Source of the DNA: Flaveria trinervia
Lineage: Eukaryota > Streptophyta > Magnoliopsida > Asterales > Asteraceae
Assembly: GCA_025506515.1 (NCBI GenBank)
Contig: CM046442.1
Location: 113,941,136-114,005,135 of the forward strand
DNA length: 64,000 nucleotides
Reading direction: 5' to 3'
A model generated the notes under the pieces. That model made no database searches. It worked only from the letters and a program-made list of their open reading frames with translations, and was not told the DNA's origin. The position numbers were made by a program, and so were the translations under genes. Below are positions 33,198-45,288 of this stretch, in pieces (within the stretch, counting starts at the first letter, position 1; each line of letters starts with the position of its first letter).

Positions 33198-35665
33198 TGT
33201 CACACCCCAACCTTGACGGCGGAAACGTCGAGGAGTGAGAGTTAAGATCGTTCATAGCCACATAACGCTATTAATAATCCAAATATAGTTTAAACATAAG
33301 CTTCATTTGTCACATTACAAATATAAGTCTCAAAGGAACTAAAAACATAACATAGAATGTAACAATTCATTCTATTTTATTAATTAATCTAGGTCCATTC
33401 CTAGATGTGCAAGCTTCAATGTGTAGATAAATCAAACTTGGGCATTTCCTGAAACATGTTAAAAATAAAAAGGTCAACAATCATGGTGAGCATTCCATAG
33501 ATTTTAATACATAGGTTATATAAAAGATGGCAATTCAAGTCATGAGTTAGTGAATAAGTGATTAGGGATGTATGAACAATGCAGCAATCAAACCTCGACA
33601 AAAGTTTTACAAGTCTCCAACGTTAAAAGTATATACGATCAGCTAAGTGTACTTGGATCAACCAAGCAGGCTTGTCTTACCCATAGATCTATGACTTCGC
33701 TAGGCTAGCAATAGTTAATGATTGTACATATAACGCCATAACATGATAACCACAAAAGTTCAACTAACCACAACTTTACATGATGAATTGCCATAATGTT
33801 ACAAGTCTCAAATAAGTTTACAAGTGCAATGATAATAAGTTAACATGTTTCACCCCAAAGTGTGAAAATAAGCAAAAAGGGGTATGGAAATACTTACATG
33901 ATCAAAAGTATTTATTGGATGATTAATAAGAAAATAATCAAAAGCGTCGATTCAAAGTAGTCCTTCACAATGCACCTAAAATATATGTATTCACAAGGTT
34001 AAGGTTAAATTAAAATAGGTTTAACGTTTTAATGGAAACTAAGGTTTTAATTAGATTTTGGATGTTAATAATTATATAACCCACTAACATGATAAATTTT
34101 GGTTATGCTTTGTCAATATATTATTTAATCGTTTTAATACTACGAAATAAAGAAAACATTTGTCCCACGTCTAAACATAATTTAAAACAATTTTTTTAGA
34201 TAACTCTTATTTTAATCAATAATATATATTTGTTATTTGAACAAATAATGATTAGATGAGTTATAACAAGATTTAAGGTCTATTTTATAAGAAAATAATT
34301 TAAACATATTATTTGAACAAAGAACTATTTATTAGATTAAAACCATATTTTAAGTTTAACTTATAAGAAATAATCTAAATATATTTTTGACACATAATAA
34401 TTTAAATAGTTAATCAACATTAAAAAACCATTTTTTATAAAAATTTAACTAATTATATCATTTATTTTGTAAAAATAAACTTCTAGACAATATTTAGAAA
34501 CATCTAAAATTTTCAGCTTTTATAAAATGTTTTTTTTAAATTTTAAAATATTTAAGAATGTTATAGAAGATTAAAAAGCCTCAAACAAAAAAAATGTGGA
34601 GTGGCCCGGGGTCGACCCGGGACCTCCAGGTTCTGATGGGGACGAGTTACCATTAGACGAGGTCGCCTATGCCTGACATAAACCCGTTTCCTTTATCTTT
34701 TAAAACAAAACCAGTAAACCCCCCCCCCCCAAATCCAAGAACCCTAATTCGATTGATTCCAAATTGAAGCATCAAACTATGTTATTAACTAAATTAAATT
34801 TGGGGCTTTTGTTCCCCATGTATAATCGACATGTAACTGTGAACAATTACCTGGTATCAAAGTGTTAGACACCAGAATGAAGGATGAACAGGTCGGGAGT
34901 TCGTACGATTTGTTTGATGCTCAAATGACGATTATAGCCAATTAACTTGATTTGAAGCTTCAAAGGATAATCACAAGTCAAAGCCCTTAACCAATTTCGG
35001 ATTTTGAACTCTCGATGTTGGTGTTCGACCAGTTGCAGGTTAGCGATGAAAAGTGTCAATGGAATTCAGTGGTTGGATTTGTTTCAGGTGCAATTAGATG
35101 ATGTATCGATTAGGATTACTTAGATGAATTTTTGGTTGGTTTAATTAGGCTGTAATTACAGTTAAATGCTCGAACGGATCTATGATTAAAGAGGTTTCGG
35201 TTACTCATTCGTTCGGGTTCATAACCGACGTTTAATTGCAATTAAGGTTCATGGTGGTGTTCGAATCATGCTCATGAAGCGTTTGGAACGGTTGGGTAAC
35301 GAAAATTAAGAGGTTTTGATGGGTTTAGGGACGGCCGGAGCCGCGGCCGGAGGGTGGCCGGACACCACCGGAAAAACAGGGGGAAAAAAAAGAAAGAGGG
35401 GGAGTTGGTTTTGGATTGTGACACGTTTAGTCCCTGAAGTTTTATTGTTAACATTTTATGTTTAAAACCTTCTTTTAAAGTTTCAACATTGACAATAAAG
35501 CCCCCTAACTTCTTTTAAACCCTTTTAAGTTTAACATATTCTACAAGTTATTATTATGGAAGATCATATTATTATTTCTTAGTTATTATTAGTGTTACTA
35601 TTTTTGTTAGTTATTATTATTATTGTTATTATTATTATTATTATTATTAGCTTTATTATGATTAG

Positions 35666-35704
<39 letters not shown>

Positions 35705-35859
35705 CAATTTACTACTTTAATTATTATCTTTTATAACTAAAATTTAATAACGATAAAAACAAACATAGGTAACCCCTAAGTTTCATAAATGCCAACAATA
35801 ACCCTTACAAGAATTAACGACGATAACATTTAATTAACCCAAAAGTACACGATGTTACA
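33198..35859 (-). repeat. Gypsy B 3' LTR
   Basis: Collinear with the right LTR; most differences are 1-2-base indels in homopolymers plus some substitutions. Contains ATT/TTA microsatellites (35620-35702), a poly-C run (34719) and the tRNA-like module. Confidence 0.95.
34595..34679 (-). other. tRNA-like module in gypsy B 3' LTR
   Basis: Minus strand: CTCGTCTAATGGTAACTCG followed by a T-arm-like CCCGGGTCGACCCCGGG, then GCCACTCCACA and a T run. In the other LTR (42695-42780) the arm reads CCCGGGTTCGACCCCGGG, a perfect 5-bp stem with a 7-base GTTCGAC loop (B-box type). The acceptor stem does not pair, so it is tRNA-derived or tRNA-like, not a tRNA gene. Confidence 0.5.
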
Positions 35860-35861
35860 GT

Positions 35862-35885
35862 CTCCCCAACTTAGAAGAATTTCGT
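35862..35885 (-). promoter_or_regulatory. Polypurine tract region, gypsy B
   Basis: Minus strand CTAAGTTGGGGAGAC immediately before the 3' LTR. Confidence 0.75.
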
Positions 35886-35904
35886 CCCGAAATTAAGAAT
35901 AAAG

Positions 35905-37200
35905 CTAAGAGAACAAATGCGGGTATCTCTCCTTCATTTGATCCTCACGCTCCCAAGTGAACTCCGCTCCACGTTTGTTTTCCCAACGGACTTTAACGAT
36001 AGGTGTGGTAGTTGTTCGGGTCTTCTTCAGGGTGCGATCCATAATCTCAACAGGCTTCTCAACGAAATGCAATGACTCATCAATTTGAATTTCCTCTAGT
36101 GAAACATGCAAATTTTCATCAGCCAGGCACCTCCTCAAGTTTGAGACATGAAAGACAAGATGAACTCCGCTAAGTTCAGAAGGTAACTCCAGTTTGTAAG
36201 CCACTTTCCCAATTCTTTTCAGAATCTTGAAAGGTCCTACAAAGCGCGGGGCTAACTTACCCTTCTTCCCAAAGCGTACAACACCCTTCCATGGAGAGAC
36301 TTTAAGAAGAACCATGTCGTCGACTTGAAACTCCAACGGTTTGCGTCTTTTATCGGCATAACTCTTTTGGCGACTTCTAGCCACCTCAAGGTTATTTCGA
36401 ATCTTGGAAACTTTGTCAGTCGTTTCCTGAATAAGTTCCGGACCAGTGATAAGATTTTCCCCAATGTCAGTCCAACAGATCGGAGAACGACATTTACGAC
36501 CATACAAAGCCTCGAATGGTGCCATCTTGATACTTGAGTGATAACTATTGTTATACAAAAATTCCGCGAGCGGTAAATGCGTATCCTAATCACCACCAAA
36601 ATCAAGGACACAAAGACGTAGCAGATCCTCGAGGGTTTGGATTGTTCGTTCGGTTTGACCATCGGTTTGAGGATGGTAAGCCGTACTTAAATCCAACTGA
36701 GTTCCCAAGAGTTCTTGCATCGAAGACCAGAAGTGCGAAGTGAAACGAGCATCTCGATCGGAAATGATGTGTAAGGGCACGCCATGACGACTCACAATTT
36801 CATCAATATAGATCCGGGCTAGCCTTGAAACCTTGTACGTATCTCGTATGGGTATGAAATGTGCTGTCTTGGTCAAACGGTCAACGATGACCCAAATACT
36901 ATCATGACCACGAGGTGTACGAGGTAACTTGGTTATGAAATCCATGGATATATATTCCCATTTCCACATAGAGATTTCAGGTTGCTCAAGTAAACCACTT
37001 GGTCATTGATGCTCGGCTTTGACCCTTGCACACATGAGACACTTAGAAACATATGACGCGATATCTTTCTTCATTCTAGGCCACCAATATTGACCACGCA
37101 AGTCCATGTACATTTATCGGAGCCAGGATGAATGGAATATCGGGTTTGATGAGCTTCGTTCATAATGAAGTGTCGAAGGTTGTCACGATTCGGGATCCAA
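35905..37200 (-). pseudogene. Gypsy B integrase and C-terminal tail
   Basis: N-terminal zinc region (HQTRYSIHPGSDK, CPVCARVKAEHQ pieces at 37170-37000, with stops). The core starts near 36969: WEYISMDFITKLPRTPRGHD, IISDRDARFTSHFWSS, AYHPQTDGQTERTIQTLEDL, so the D,D,E residues are present. One in-frame TAG after LDFGGD (36583-36585) separates it from the 217-codon C-terminal part: YNNSYHSSIKMAPFEALYGR, GDxVLLKVSPWKG-type block, FHVSNLRRCLADE and the tail VRWENKRGAEFTWERED. It inserts the cDNA in a live element. One stop and the broken N-terminus inactivate this copy. Confidence 0.92.
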
Positions 37201-37439
37201 AGTCGATTCAAGAAATACCACATGCCATTCGGTTTTGTCTCCATTTGTGACCAACATTAGACATCAAATCTTCATCCTTCCCTTCGTCAGTAAGTGCCGC
37301 TTGTTGAGCCTCGCGAATGCACAACTCGAGGTCACTATCGATCCTTATGTTTTGGAGCATGATAGTAGCCTCGTTGACATCCACATGAATCTCGGTATCA
37401 ATTCTCCTAGCGTATCAAACCATTGCCTTCGATCTCGAA

Positions 37440-37860
37440 TTTCTTGAAGCGAGACAGTCTTATTGTGAACCTTGCGACTTAGCGCGTCGGCTACAACATT
37501 CGCTTTTCCAGGATGGTAGCGAATATCGCAGTCGTAGTCGCTAATTAACTCGATCTATCGTCTTTGTCTCATGTTGAGATCCTTTTGGTTAAACACGTGT
37601 TGGAGACTCTTATGATCAGTGTAGACTATGCATTGCGTCCCATATAAATAGTGTCGCCAAATCTTCAATGTGAAAACCACAGCACCAAGTTCGAGATCGT
37701 GAGTTGTGTAGTTCACTTCATGAACCTTCAATTGCCTCGACGCGTATGCTATAACTTGCCTCGTTGCATGAGCACACAACCAAGACCTTGATTAGAAGCA
37801 TCGCAATATACAGTGAAGTCATCATTTCCATCGGGAAGTGTGAGAATAGGAGCGTTGCAC
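37440..37860 (-). pseudogene. Gypsy B RNase H
   Basis: TVYCDASNQGLGCVL-type start in a shifted frame (37830-37780), then IAYASRQLKVHEVNYTTHDL, LKIWRHYLYGTQCIVYTDHK, LNMRQRR and, past a stop, the ..HYHPGKANVVADALSRK-equivalent at 37540-37480. Broken by a frameshift near 37770 and a stop near 37557. Confidence 0.88.
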
Positions 37861-38870
37861 AACTTGCGTTTAAATGTCTCGAAAGCCTCTTCTTGCTCGG
37901 TCCCCATTCAAAGAGTCGATTCTTTTGGGTTAGCGCCGTTAATGGTTTAGCAATCTTCGAGAAATTCTCTATGAACCTACGGTAATATCCCGCTAAACCC
38001 AGAAAAGAACGAACCTCGTTGGGGTTGTGGGAATGCACCAATTCTTCACTGCTTTAATCTTGGCAGGATCAACGTGAATACCTTGGCTATTCACCACATG
38101 CCCTAAGAATTGAACTTCTTCCAACCAAAATTCACACTTGGAAAACTTAGCGTACAATTGCTCCTTCTTCAAAAGTTCAAGAACTTGTCGCAAGTGTGTC
38201 TCGTGATCGACTTTCGTCTTGGAATAGATAAGAATGTCATCAATGAACACGATTACGAATTTATCCAAATACGGTTTACACACTCGATTCATGAGATCCA
38301 TGAACATGGCAGGTGCATTGGTCAAACCAAAAGGCATAACCATGAACTCGTAGTGCCCATATCGAGTACGAAAAGCGGTCTTTGGAATGTCATCATCGTG
38401 AACACGTAGTTGATGATACCCATAACGTAGGTCGATCTTTGAGAATTGAGTTGCCCCTTGAAGTTGGTCGAAGAGATCATCGATTCGAGGAAGAGGGTAT
38501 CGGTTTTTGATAGTAAGCTTGTTGAGTTCCCGGTAGTCGATGCACATACGAAATGAACCATCCTTCTTCTTCACAAACAGTACAGGTGCACCCCACAATG
38601 ATGAGCTAGGGCGAATGAAACTCTTATCGGTCAACTCTTGCAATTGACTGGCTAATTCTTGCATTTCAGACGGTGCAAGACGATAAGGTGATTTAGCCAT
38701 AGGGTTTGTGCCAGGGATTAAGTCAATCTTGAACTCAACTTCTCGCACGGGAGGTAACCCTTTAGATCCTCGGGAAAAACCTCGGGAAAGTTTCGCACAA
38801 CAGGAATGTCTTTCAACTCCTTACCCTTGGCTTTCGTATTAACTACATATGCCATGAAGCCATGTAGTTT
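37720..38870 (-). pseudogene. Gypsy B reverse transcriptase
   Basis: A 251-codon open part (38748-37993) carries all RT blocks: FIRPSSSLWGAPVLFVKKKD, MCIDYRELNKLTIKNRYPLP, FSKIDLRYGYHQLRV, FGLTNAPAMFMDLMNRV and catalytic FIDDILIYSK, then LGHVVNSQGIHVDPAKI. A frameshift at about 38010-38040 moves to the frame with NEVRSFLGLAGYYRRFIENF. Apart from that shift the enzyme looks intact. Confidence 0.93.
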
Positions 38871-38943
38871 TTACTTAAGCACTTGCGAGCCTTGATACAA
38901 GACATGAGTTTGAGTCTTTGGGATGATTTCTCCCCAAAGACCT

Positions 38944-39342
38944 TCAAGTATCTCCAGTCGGTAAAGGAATCTGGATACACTTCTCAAAACATAGAATTTC
39001 CGCACGATGTTTGGCTAACCAATCCATACCAATGATAACATCAAAGCTTCCCAATTGCATAGGAATAAGGTCGACGAAGAACTCGTGTTCGTTAAGGCTT
39101 AAAGTGCAGTCACGTATTACGACGTCCACAACAATAGATTTTCCATCGGCGACTTCGACCGTGAAAGATCTTTCTAGGTTGACGCGCGGTTTAGAAAGTA
39201 AAGACTCAAATTCCAAGGACACGAAACTCCTATCGGCACCTGAATCAAACAATACAGATGCGTAATGATTATTTACAAGATACATACCTGTTTGGTAACA
39301 ACCTATTATTGTATGATGAACATAGATAGGAAATTTTTGCAA
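38944..39342 (-). pseudogene. Gypsy B aspartic protease
   Basis: VLFDSGADRSFVSLEF near 39250 and QLGSFDVIIGMDWLAKHRAE near 39050 are the two retropepsin halves, in one 132-codon open frame, so this domain may be intact as such, but the polyprotein frame around it is broken. Confidence 0.9.
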
Positions 39343-39349
39343 GACAAGA

Positions 39350-40598
39350 AAAGGACTAGAAGAAATTTAACGGCGTACCATTCACCACGTCGTTGTTGGC
39401 TTGTGCTTGGTTGGCGTTGATGTTGAAGCCCTTCCACGAGCCGGTGGCACAGTTCCCGCATTGCGAGGACATTGAGGGCGAATATGGCCAGCCTCGCCAC
39501 AGTTGTAGCAGGTTCGGTTGGTAAGCATGGCAGTGTTTATGGTGCACGAAGACAGGTAGCCACCAAATGACCATACTTTCCACACAGCGAGCAGACTCGG
39601 CATGGAATGTTGCTTGAATGATGGTACTTGCACGTGTTACACATAGGATGTGGACCAGCATAAACTTTAGCCATGGGAGCTTGATTCGCAACCACCATTT
39701 GTTTTTGAGGAGCATTAGGGGCGGTCACGGCGTAGTTGCGTGTCGGAATGATCTTACGCTTTTTGTTTTGAGAAGACGACTCGGCCCTTACCTCCTTTGT
39801 TGCCTCGGGTATCACCTTCGTAACAGACTTGGAACCCTTTGCTGACATAGTGCCAGCTCTTATATGATTCTCGGTGAGCTGTGCAGTGATGGTAATTGCT
39901 TCCTCCAAAGTTGTGGGCCTACTACCCACCACGGCATCTTGAATTTGAGATGGCACCCCCTTGATAAATTTCTCATGTTACGGGGCACGGTGTCCACCAT
40001 GTGTGGTAGGAGTATACTCAACTCATGATGCCGGGTGGAATAAGCCAAATAATTCCCACCATCTTGTTTGAGATTCCAGAATTCCTCCTCTAGCTTTTGT
40101 AACTCGCTCCTTGGACAAAACTTTTGAATCATAACCTCCTTGAATTCCTCCCAGGGCAAGGCCAAAGCAATCTCAGTTCCACGGTTTCTCTTTTCACTAT
40201 TCCACCATGTGAGTGCTCGTTGTTGAAGAACACTTGTGGCATAGCGAACCTTGAACTCGTTGGGACACTCGCTAACAATGACGTATTCTCCATACTTTCA
40301 AACTACTCGAGAAGTCCAGTGGCTCCTTCTTTTCCACTAAAGCTAGTGGGTTTGCACGAGTTAAAGTGTTTGAAGGTGCAAGTACGGTTGTTCCCTTGTT
40401 GATTGTTCCCATTTTGATTGTTGCTATTGTCTCCATTAGCACCACTATTGTTCCCATTGGTGTTGTTGTTGTTGCTATTAGCCATTAGTGTGCTATTGAG
40501 TTCAGCACCATAGTCGGGAGAACGACAACCATTTGTCGGGCAATCATGGCAGCCAGCTTACGGTCGGAACTTCCACGCTTTCCATGGTGACGAGACAT
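39350..40598 (-). pseudogene. Gypsy B gag
   Basis: A minus-strand ATG at 40598 (MSRHHGKRGSSDRKLAAMIA) is the likely start. Asn-rich text (NSNNNNTNGNNSGANGDN) follows in a shifted frame, then FKHFNSCKPTSFSGKEG, the capsid block LALPWEEFKEVMIQKFCPRS, EEFWNLKQDGGNYLAYS, and PSQIQDAVVGSRPTTLEEAI. The zinc-knuckle region has CYNCGEAGHIRPQCP at about 39515 plus CRVCSLCGKYGHLVATC upstream. At least three frameshifts split it. Confidence 0.88.
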
Positions 40599-41258
40599 GC
40601 TGGATATACAAAATGAGTTAGTTACAAGAGCGGGGATAACAAAGGATAGTAGTTTAACAAAGATAAGCTAAGGTTATAAGGTACACAGGATGTTTCCATT
40701 TGTAACGCATTACTATTTGAAAACGTTGACACGTCAAGGTGAATTGACCATTTACCTTAGAAACTTGTGTATGTTGACCATAGTTTATCACTCATCCCAG
40801 AAATCCCCAGGTAAGCATAACTAGTCCCGTAGGATTTATGCGATATGCTTGCCTTAGCCTGAGGGCCTTTTGCCAGGAAAACCAGGATACAGGTGTCTAT
40901 GTGTCACATACAATATTTCTTAGGTTCATAGAATCAAAACCTTGATGAGATTTATATAGATTAGACATAACGTCTAAAGATCCAAGTCATAACATAAGCA
41001 TAAGATTCCACGTGTCGACGAGAATAAGATTAAGAGAGTTCATGTTCGGGGAGAGTTAAAGAGTTAAAGTTAAGTTTAGAGAGACAAATAACAATGTTTA
41101 GGCAATCCAATGCTAAGGCATCAAATTGCACATAAGAGGCATAGCATTATGTAGCATGAAAAGTATATAATTTACAAGATAGAAATATAATTCTATAAGG
41201 TTCATGCATACTATAGCCTAGGTCACCATTTCTAATAACCTAGATCCCTATAGTTATG
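40599..41258 (-). other. Gypsy B 5' leader between PBS and gag
   Basis: About 660 bp of noncoding leader; nothing else recognised. Confidence 0.6.
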
Positions 41259-41271
41259 GGCTCTGATACCA
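41259..41271 (-). promoter_or_regulatory. Primer binding site (tRNA-iMet type), gypsy B
   Basis: Minus strand TGGTATCAGAGCC three bases inside the 5' LTR. Confidence 0.93.
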
Positions 41272-41274
41272 ATC

Positions 41275-43974
41275 TGTCACACCCCCACCTTGACGGCGGA
41301 AACGTCGAGGAGTGAGAGTTAAGATCGTTCATAGCCACATAACGCTATTAATAATCCAAATATAGTTTAAACATAAGCTTCATTTGTCACATTACAAATA
41401 TAGTCTCAAAGGAACTAAAAACATAACATAGAATGTAACAATTCATTCTATTTTATTAATTAATCTAGGTCCATTCCTAGATGTGCAAGCTTCAATGTGT
41501 AGATAAATCAAACTTGGGCATTTCCTGAAACATGTTAAAAATTAAAAGGTCAACAATCATGTTGGTGAGCATTCCATAGATTTTAATACATAGGTTATAT
41601 AAAAGATGGCAATTCAAGTCATGAGTTAGTGATAAAGTGATTAGGGATGTTATGAACAATGCAACAATCAAACCTCGACAAAAGTTTTACAAGTCTCTAA
41701 CATTAAAAGTATATACGATCAGCTAAGTGTACTTGGATCAACCAAGCAGGCTTGTCTTACCCATAGATCTATGACTTCGCTGGGCTAGCAATACTTAATG
41801 ATTGTACATATACGCCATAACATGGTAACCACAAAAGTTCAACTAACCACAACTTTACATGATGAATTGCCATAAAGTTTACAAGTCTCAAATAAGTTTA
41901 CAAGTGCAATGATAATAAGTTAACATGTTCACCCCAAAGTGTGAAAATAAGCAAAAGGGGTATGGAAATACTTACATGATCAAAAGTATTTATTGGATGA
42001 TTAATAAGAAAATAATCAAAAGCGTCGATTCAAAGTAGTCCTTCACAATGCACCTAAAATATATGTATTCACGGTTAAGGTTAAATTAAAATAGGTTTAA
42101 CGTTTTAATGGAAACTAAGGTTTTAATTAGATTTTGGGATGTTAATAATTTATAACCCAACTAACATGATAAATTTTGGTTATGCTTTGTCAATATTATT
42201 TAATCGTTTTAATACTACGAAATAGAGGAAACATTTGTCCCAACGTCTAAACATAATTTAAAACAATTTTTTTTATTTTTTTTTATTATTTTTTATTTTT
42301 TAGATAACTCTTATTTAATCAATAATATATATTTGTTATTTGAACAAATAATGACTAGATGAGTTATAACAAGATTTAAGGTCTATTTTATAAGAAAATA
42401 ATTTAAACATATTATTTGAACAAAAACTATTTATTAGATTAAAACCATATTTTAAGTTTAACTTATAAGAAATAATCTAATATATCTTTTGAACAAATAA
42501 TAATTTAAATAGTTAATCAACATTAAAAATCCATTTTTTATAAAATTTAACTAATATATCATTTATTTTGTAAAAAAACTTCTAGACAATATTTAAAAAC
42601 ATCTAAAATTTTCAGCTTTTATAAAATGTTTTTTTTATAGTTTTTAAAATATTTAAGAATGTTATAGAAGATTAAAAAGCCTCAAAAAAAAAAATGTGGA
42701 GTGGCCCGGGGTCGAACCCGGGACCTCCAGGTTCTGATGGGGACGAGTTACCATTAGACGAGGTCGCCTATGCCTGACATAAACCCGTTTCCTTTATCTT
42801 TTAAAAAAACCAGTAAACCCCCCCCCCCCCCCCAAATCCAAGAACCCTAATTTGATTGATTCCAAATTGAAGCATCAAACTATGTTATTAACAAATTAAA
42901 TTTGGGGCTTTTGTTCCCCATGTATAATCGAACGTGTAACTGTGAACAATTACCTGGTATCAAAGTGTTAGACACCAGAATGAAGGATGAACAGGTCGGG
43001 AGTTCGTACGATTTGTTTGATGCTCAAATGACGATTATAGCCAAATTAACTTGATTCGAAGCTTCAAAGGATAATCACAAGTCAAAGCCCTTAACCAATT
43101 TCGGATTTTGAACTCTCGATGTTGGTGTTCGACCAGTTGCAGGTTAGCGATGAAAAGTGTCAATGGAATTCAGTGGTTGGATTTGTTTCAGGTGCAATTG
43201 AGAGATGTAATCGATTAGGATTACTTAGATGATTTTTTGGGTTGGTTTAGTTAGGCTGTAATTACAGTTAAATGCTCGAACGGATCTATGATTAAAGGGT
43301 TTCGGTTACTCATTCGTTCGGGTTCATAACCGACGTTTAATTGCAATTAAGGTTCATGGTGGTGTTCGAATCATGCTCATGAAGCGTTTGGAACGGTTGG
43401 GTAACGAAAATTAGAGGTTTTGATGGGTTTAGGGACGGCCGGAGCCGCGCCGGAGGGTGGCCGGACACCACCGGAAAAACAGGGGGAAAAAAAGAAAGAG
43501 GGGGAGTTGGTTTTGGATTGTGACACGTTTAGTCCCTGAAGTTTTATTGTTAACATTTTATGTTTAAAACTTCTTTTAAAGTTTCAACATTGACAATAAA
43601 GCCCCCTAACTTCTTTTAAACCCTTTTAAGTTTAACATATTCTACAAGTTATTATTATGGAAGATCATATTATTATTTTTCTTAGTTATTATTAGTGTTA
43701 TTATTTTTGTTAGTTATTATTATTATTGTTGTTATTATTATTATTATTATTGCTTTATTATTATTATGATTATGATTATGATTATTATTATTATATTATT
43801 ATTATTATATTATTATACAATTTACTACTTTAATTATTATCTTTTATAAACTAAAATTTAATAACGATAAAAGAACAAACATAGGTACCCCTAAGTTTCA
43901 TAAATGCCAACAATAACCCTAACAAGAATTAACGATGATAATATTTAATTAACCCAAAAGTACACGATGTTACA
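41275..43974 (-). repeat. Gypsy B 5' LTR
   Basis: See 3' LTR; also has the tRNA-like module (42695-42780) and a longer poly-C run at about 42818. Confidence 0.95.
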
Positions 43975-44421
43975 CCAAACGCACAGGTTGACTTGAAGAT
44001 TTTAAAATTCGGAGTAGGCAGTGGTTGGAGAAAAAAATGGAAAATGGTATAGCCCCAACCCAAAATACTCATTGAAAACTAGTGATTGAACGTTATTTTG
44101 TGAGTTTATAAAGAATGTAAAGCTGCCTAATGGTTCGGATCTAAAATCAGCAAAAGAGTGATAGATAACAATACTAACATTACTGGGTTGAAATCTCATG
44201 ATTTTTATATTCTCATGCGATGTTTGATACTGATTGGTGTTAGAGGTTTTTTGGCCAAAGATACTTATACACCAATAGTTGATCTGTGTATATTTTTAAG
44301 CAACTTTGCTCCAGATAACTATTAATAGATGGTATGAAGAAAGCTAAAGAGAAAATTCTTATAATATTGTGCAAGTTAGATTTGATCTATCCTCCGGTAT
44401 TTTTTTACATTATGGTTCATT
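43975..44421 (+). pseudogene. CACTA 2 TNP2 transposase gene, 3' part
   Basis: Resumes after the second TSD copy with AQVDLKILKFGVGSGWRKKW, continuing the frame interrupted at 33197. Then VKLPNGSDLKSAKE, GLKSHDFYILMRCLILIGVR, TPIVDLCIFLSNFAPDNY and KILIILCKLDLIYPPVFF, which follow the usual C-terminal order of TNP2 proteins. Sequence between the first and second blocks is deleted relative to full TNP2, and stops occur near 44060 and 44320. Confidence 0.82.
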
Positions 44422-45250
44422 TTGTTGCAAAAAATAAAAAGTTGTAGCAGGAGTTGGAAAAAAGGGGGATCTTTATCTATTACTTTTAATAGAGCTTCCA
44501 CGTATACCCCAGTCGGTGAACTTAATGATATGTTTGTTCGTGAGGTGGGGATATACATGGAGGCTAACTATCCTTTTAATGTACGCTCATGGATTGATCT
44601 TTCAGATGCTCAGAAAAATGCATTGGATGAGCATATGATGGTAACTTTTATATGTTTTAGGTTTATTTTTTGGTATTTATTTAACTAACTTCATTTTGTT
44701 TAACTTAAATGTAGCGACGCTTTGATTTTGATGAGATTTTGAGAGATCGTGAACACACTCAGATTGAGGGTGGCATTCGTTGTATGTATCTCAAACGATT
44801 CAAAGATGGAAAAAACAATGTGAAAATACACCTTGAGCATGTTGGATGATATGAAGATGTGGAACAAGCAAGGCTCAACCCTCCAAACTGAATGAATCAT
44901 GAAATTTGGAGGAAAAGAATTGATTTTTTCTCTTGAGTGACGGACACATAAAACCCTCATCATTTGACAAAGCAAACCGACAACTACAACAATACACTAA
45001 TCGTGGGGGGATTGTCTCGTATAGTAGTTATTGTTACAAGAAGATAACGTTTTAATTATTTGTATGTGTATTGTATACACGTATATATTTAAATTATACT
45101 TATAAGTGTTAAACAGAATAAGAGCAGACTTGAGATGTTTCAGAATGCTCATACAGTAAAGATGGGACCTTTGATATGGAGATAGCAGAGCATAATATGT
45201 AAGTTTTATATAATGTAGAGTTTTAAAGTATTAAATATGTGACCTTTGTG

Positions 45251-45288
<38 letters not shown>

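Larger units (their letters stand above)
33198..43974 (-). mobile_element. Ty3/gypsy LTR retrotransposon B (complete structure), inside TNP2
   Basis: LTRs of 2662 bp (33198-35859) and 2700 bp (41275-43974), terminal TGTAACATC..GTGTGACA in element sense, 5-bp TSD CCAAA at 33193-33197 and 43975-43979. PBS, gag, protease, RT, RNase H, integrase and PPT are in order on the minus strand. It is better preserved than gypsy A: catalytic motifs of protease, RT and integrase are intact, although single-base frameshifts and a few stops break the reading frame. The C-terminal tail with VRW..EFTWE suggests a chromovirus relative. Confidence 0.95.

Noticed and set aside
37235..38409. Plus-strand ORFs across gypsy B pol
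   Set aside because: Antisense shadows of RT and RNase H, which are clear on the minus strand.
42695..42780. Functional tRNA gene
   Set aside because: T-arm and B-box look good but the acceptor stem does not pair and the segment sits in both LTRs of gypsy B.
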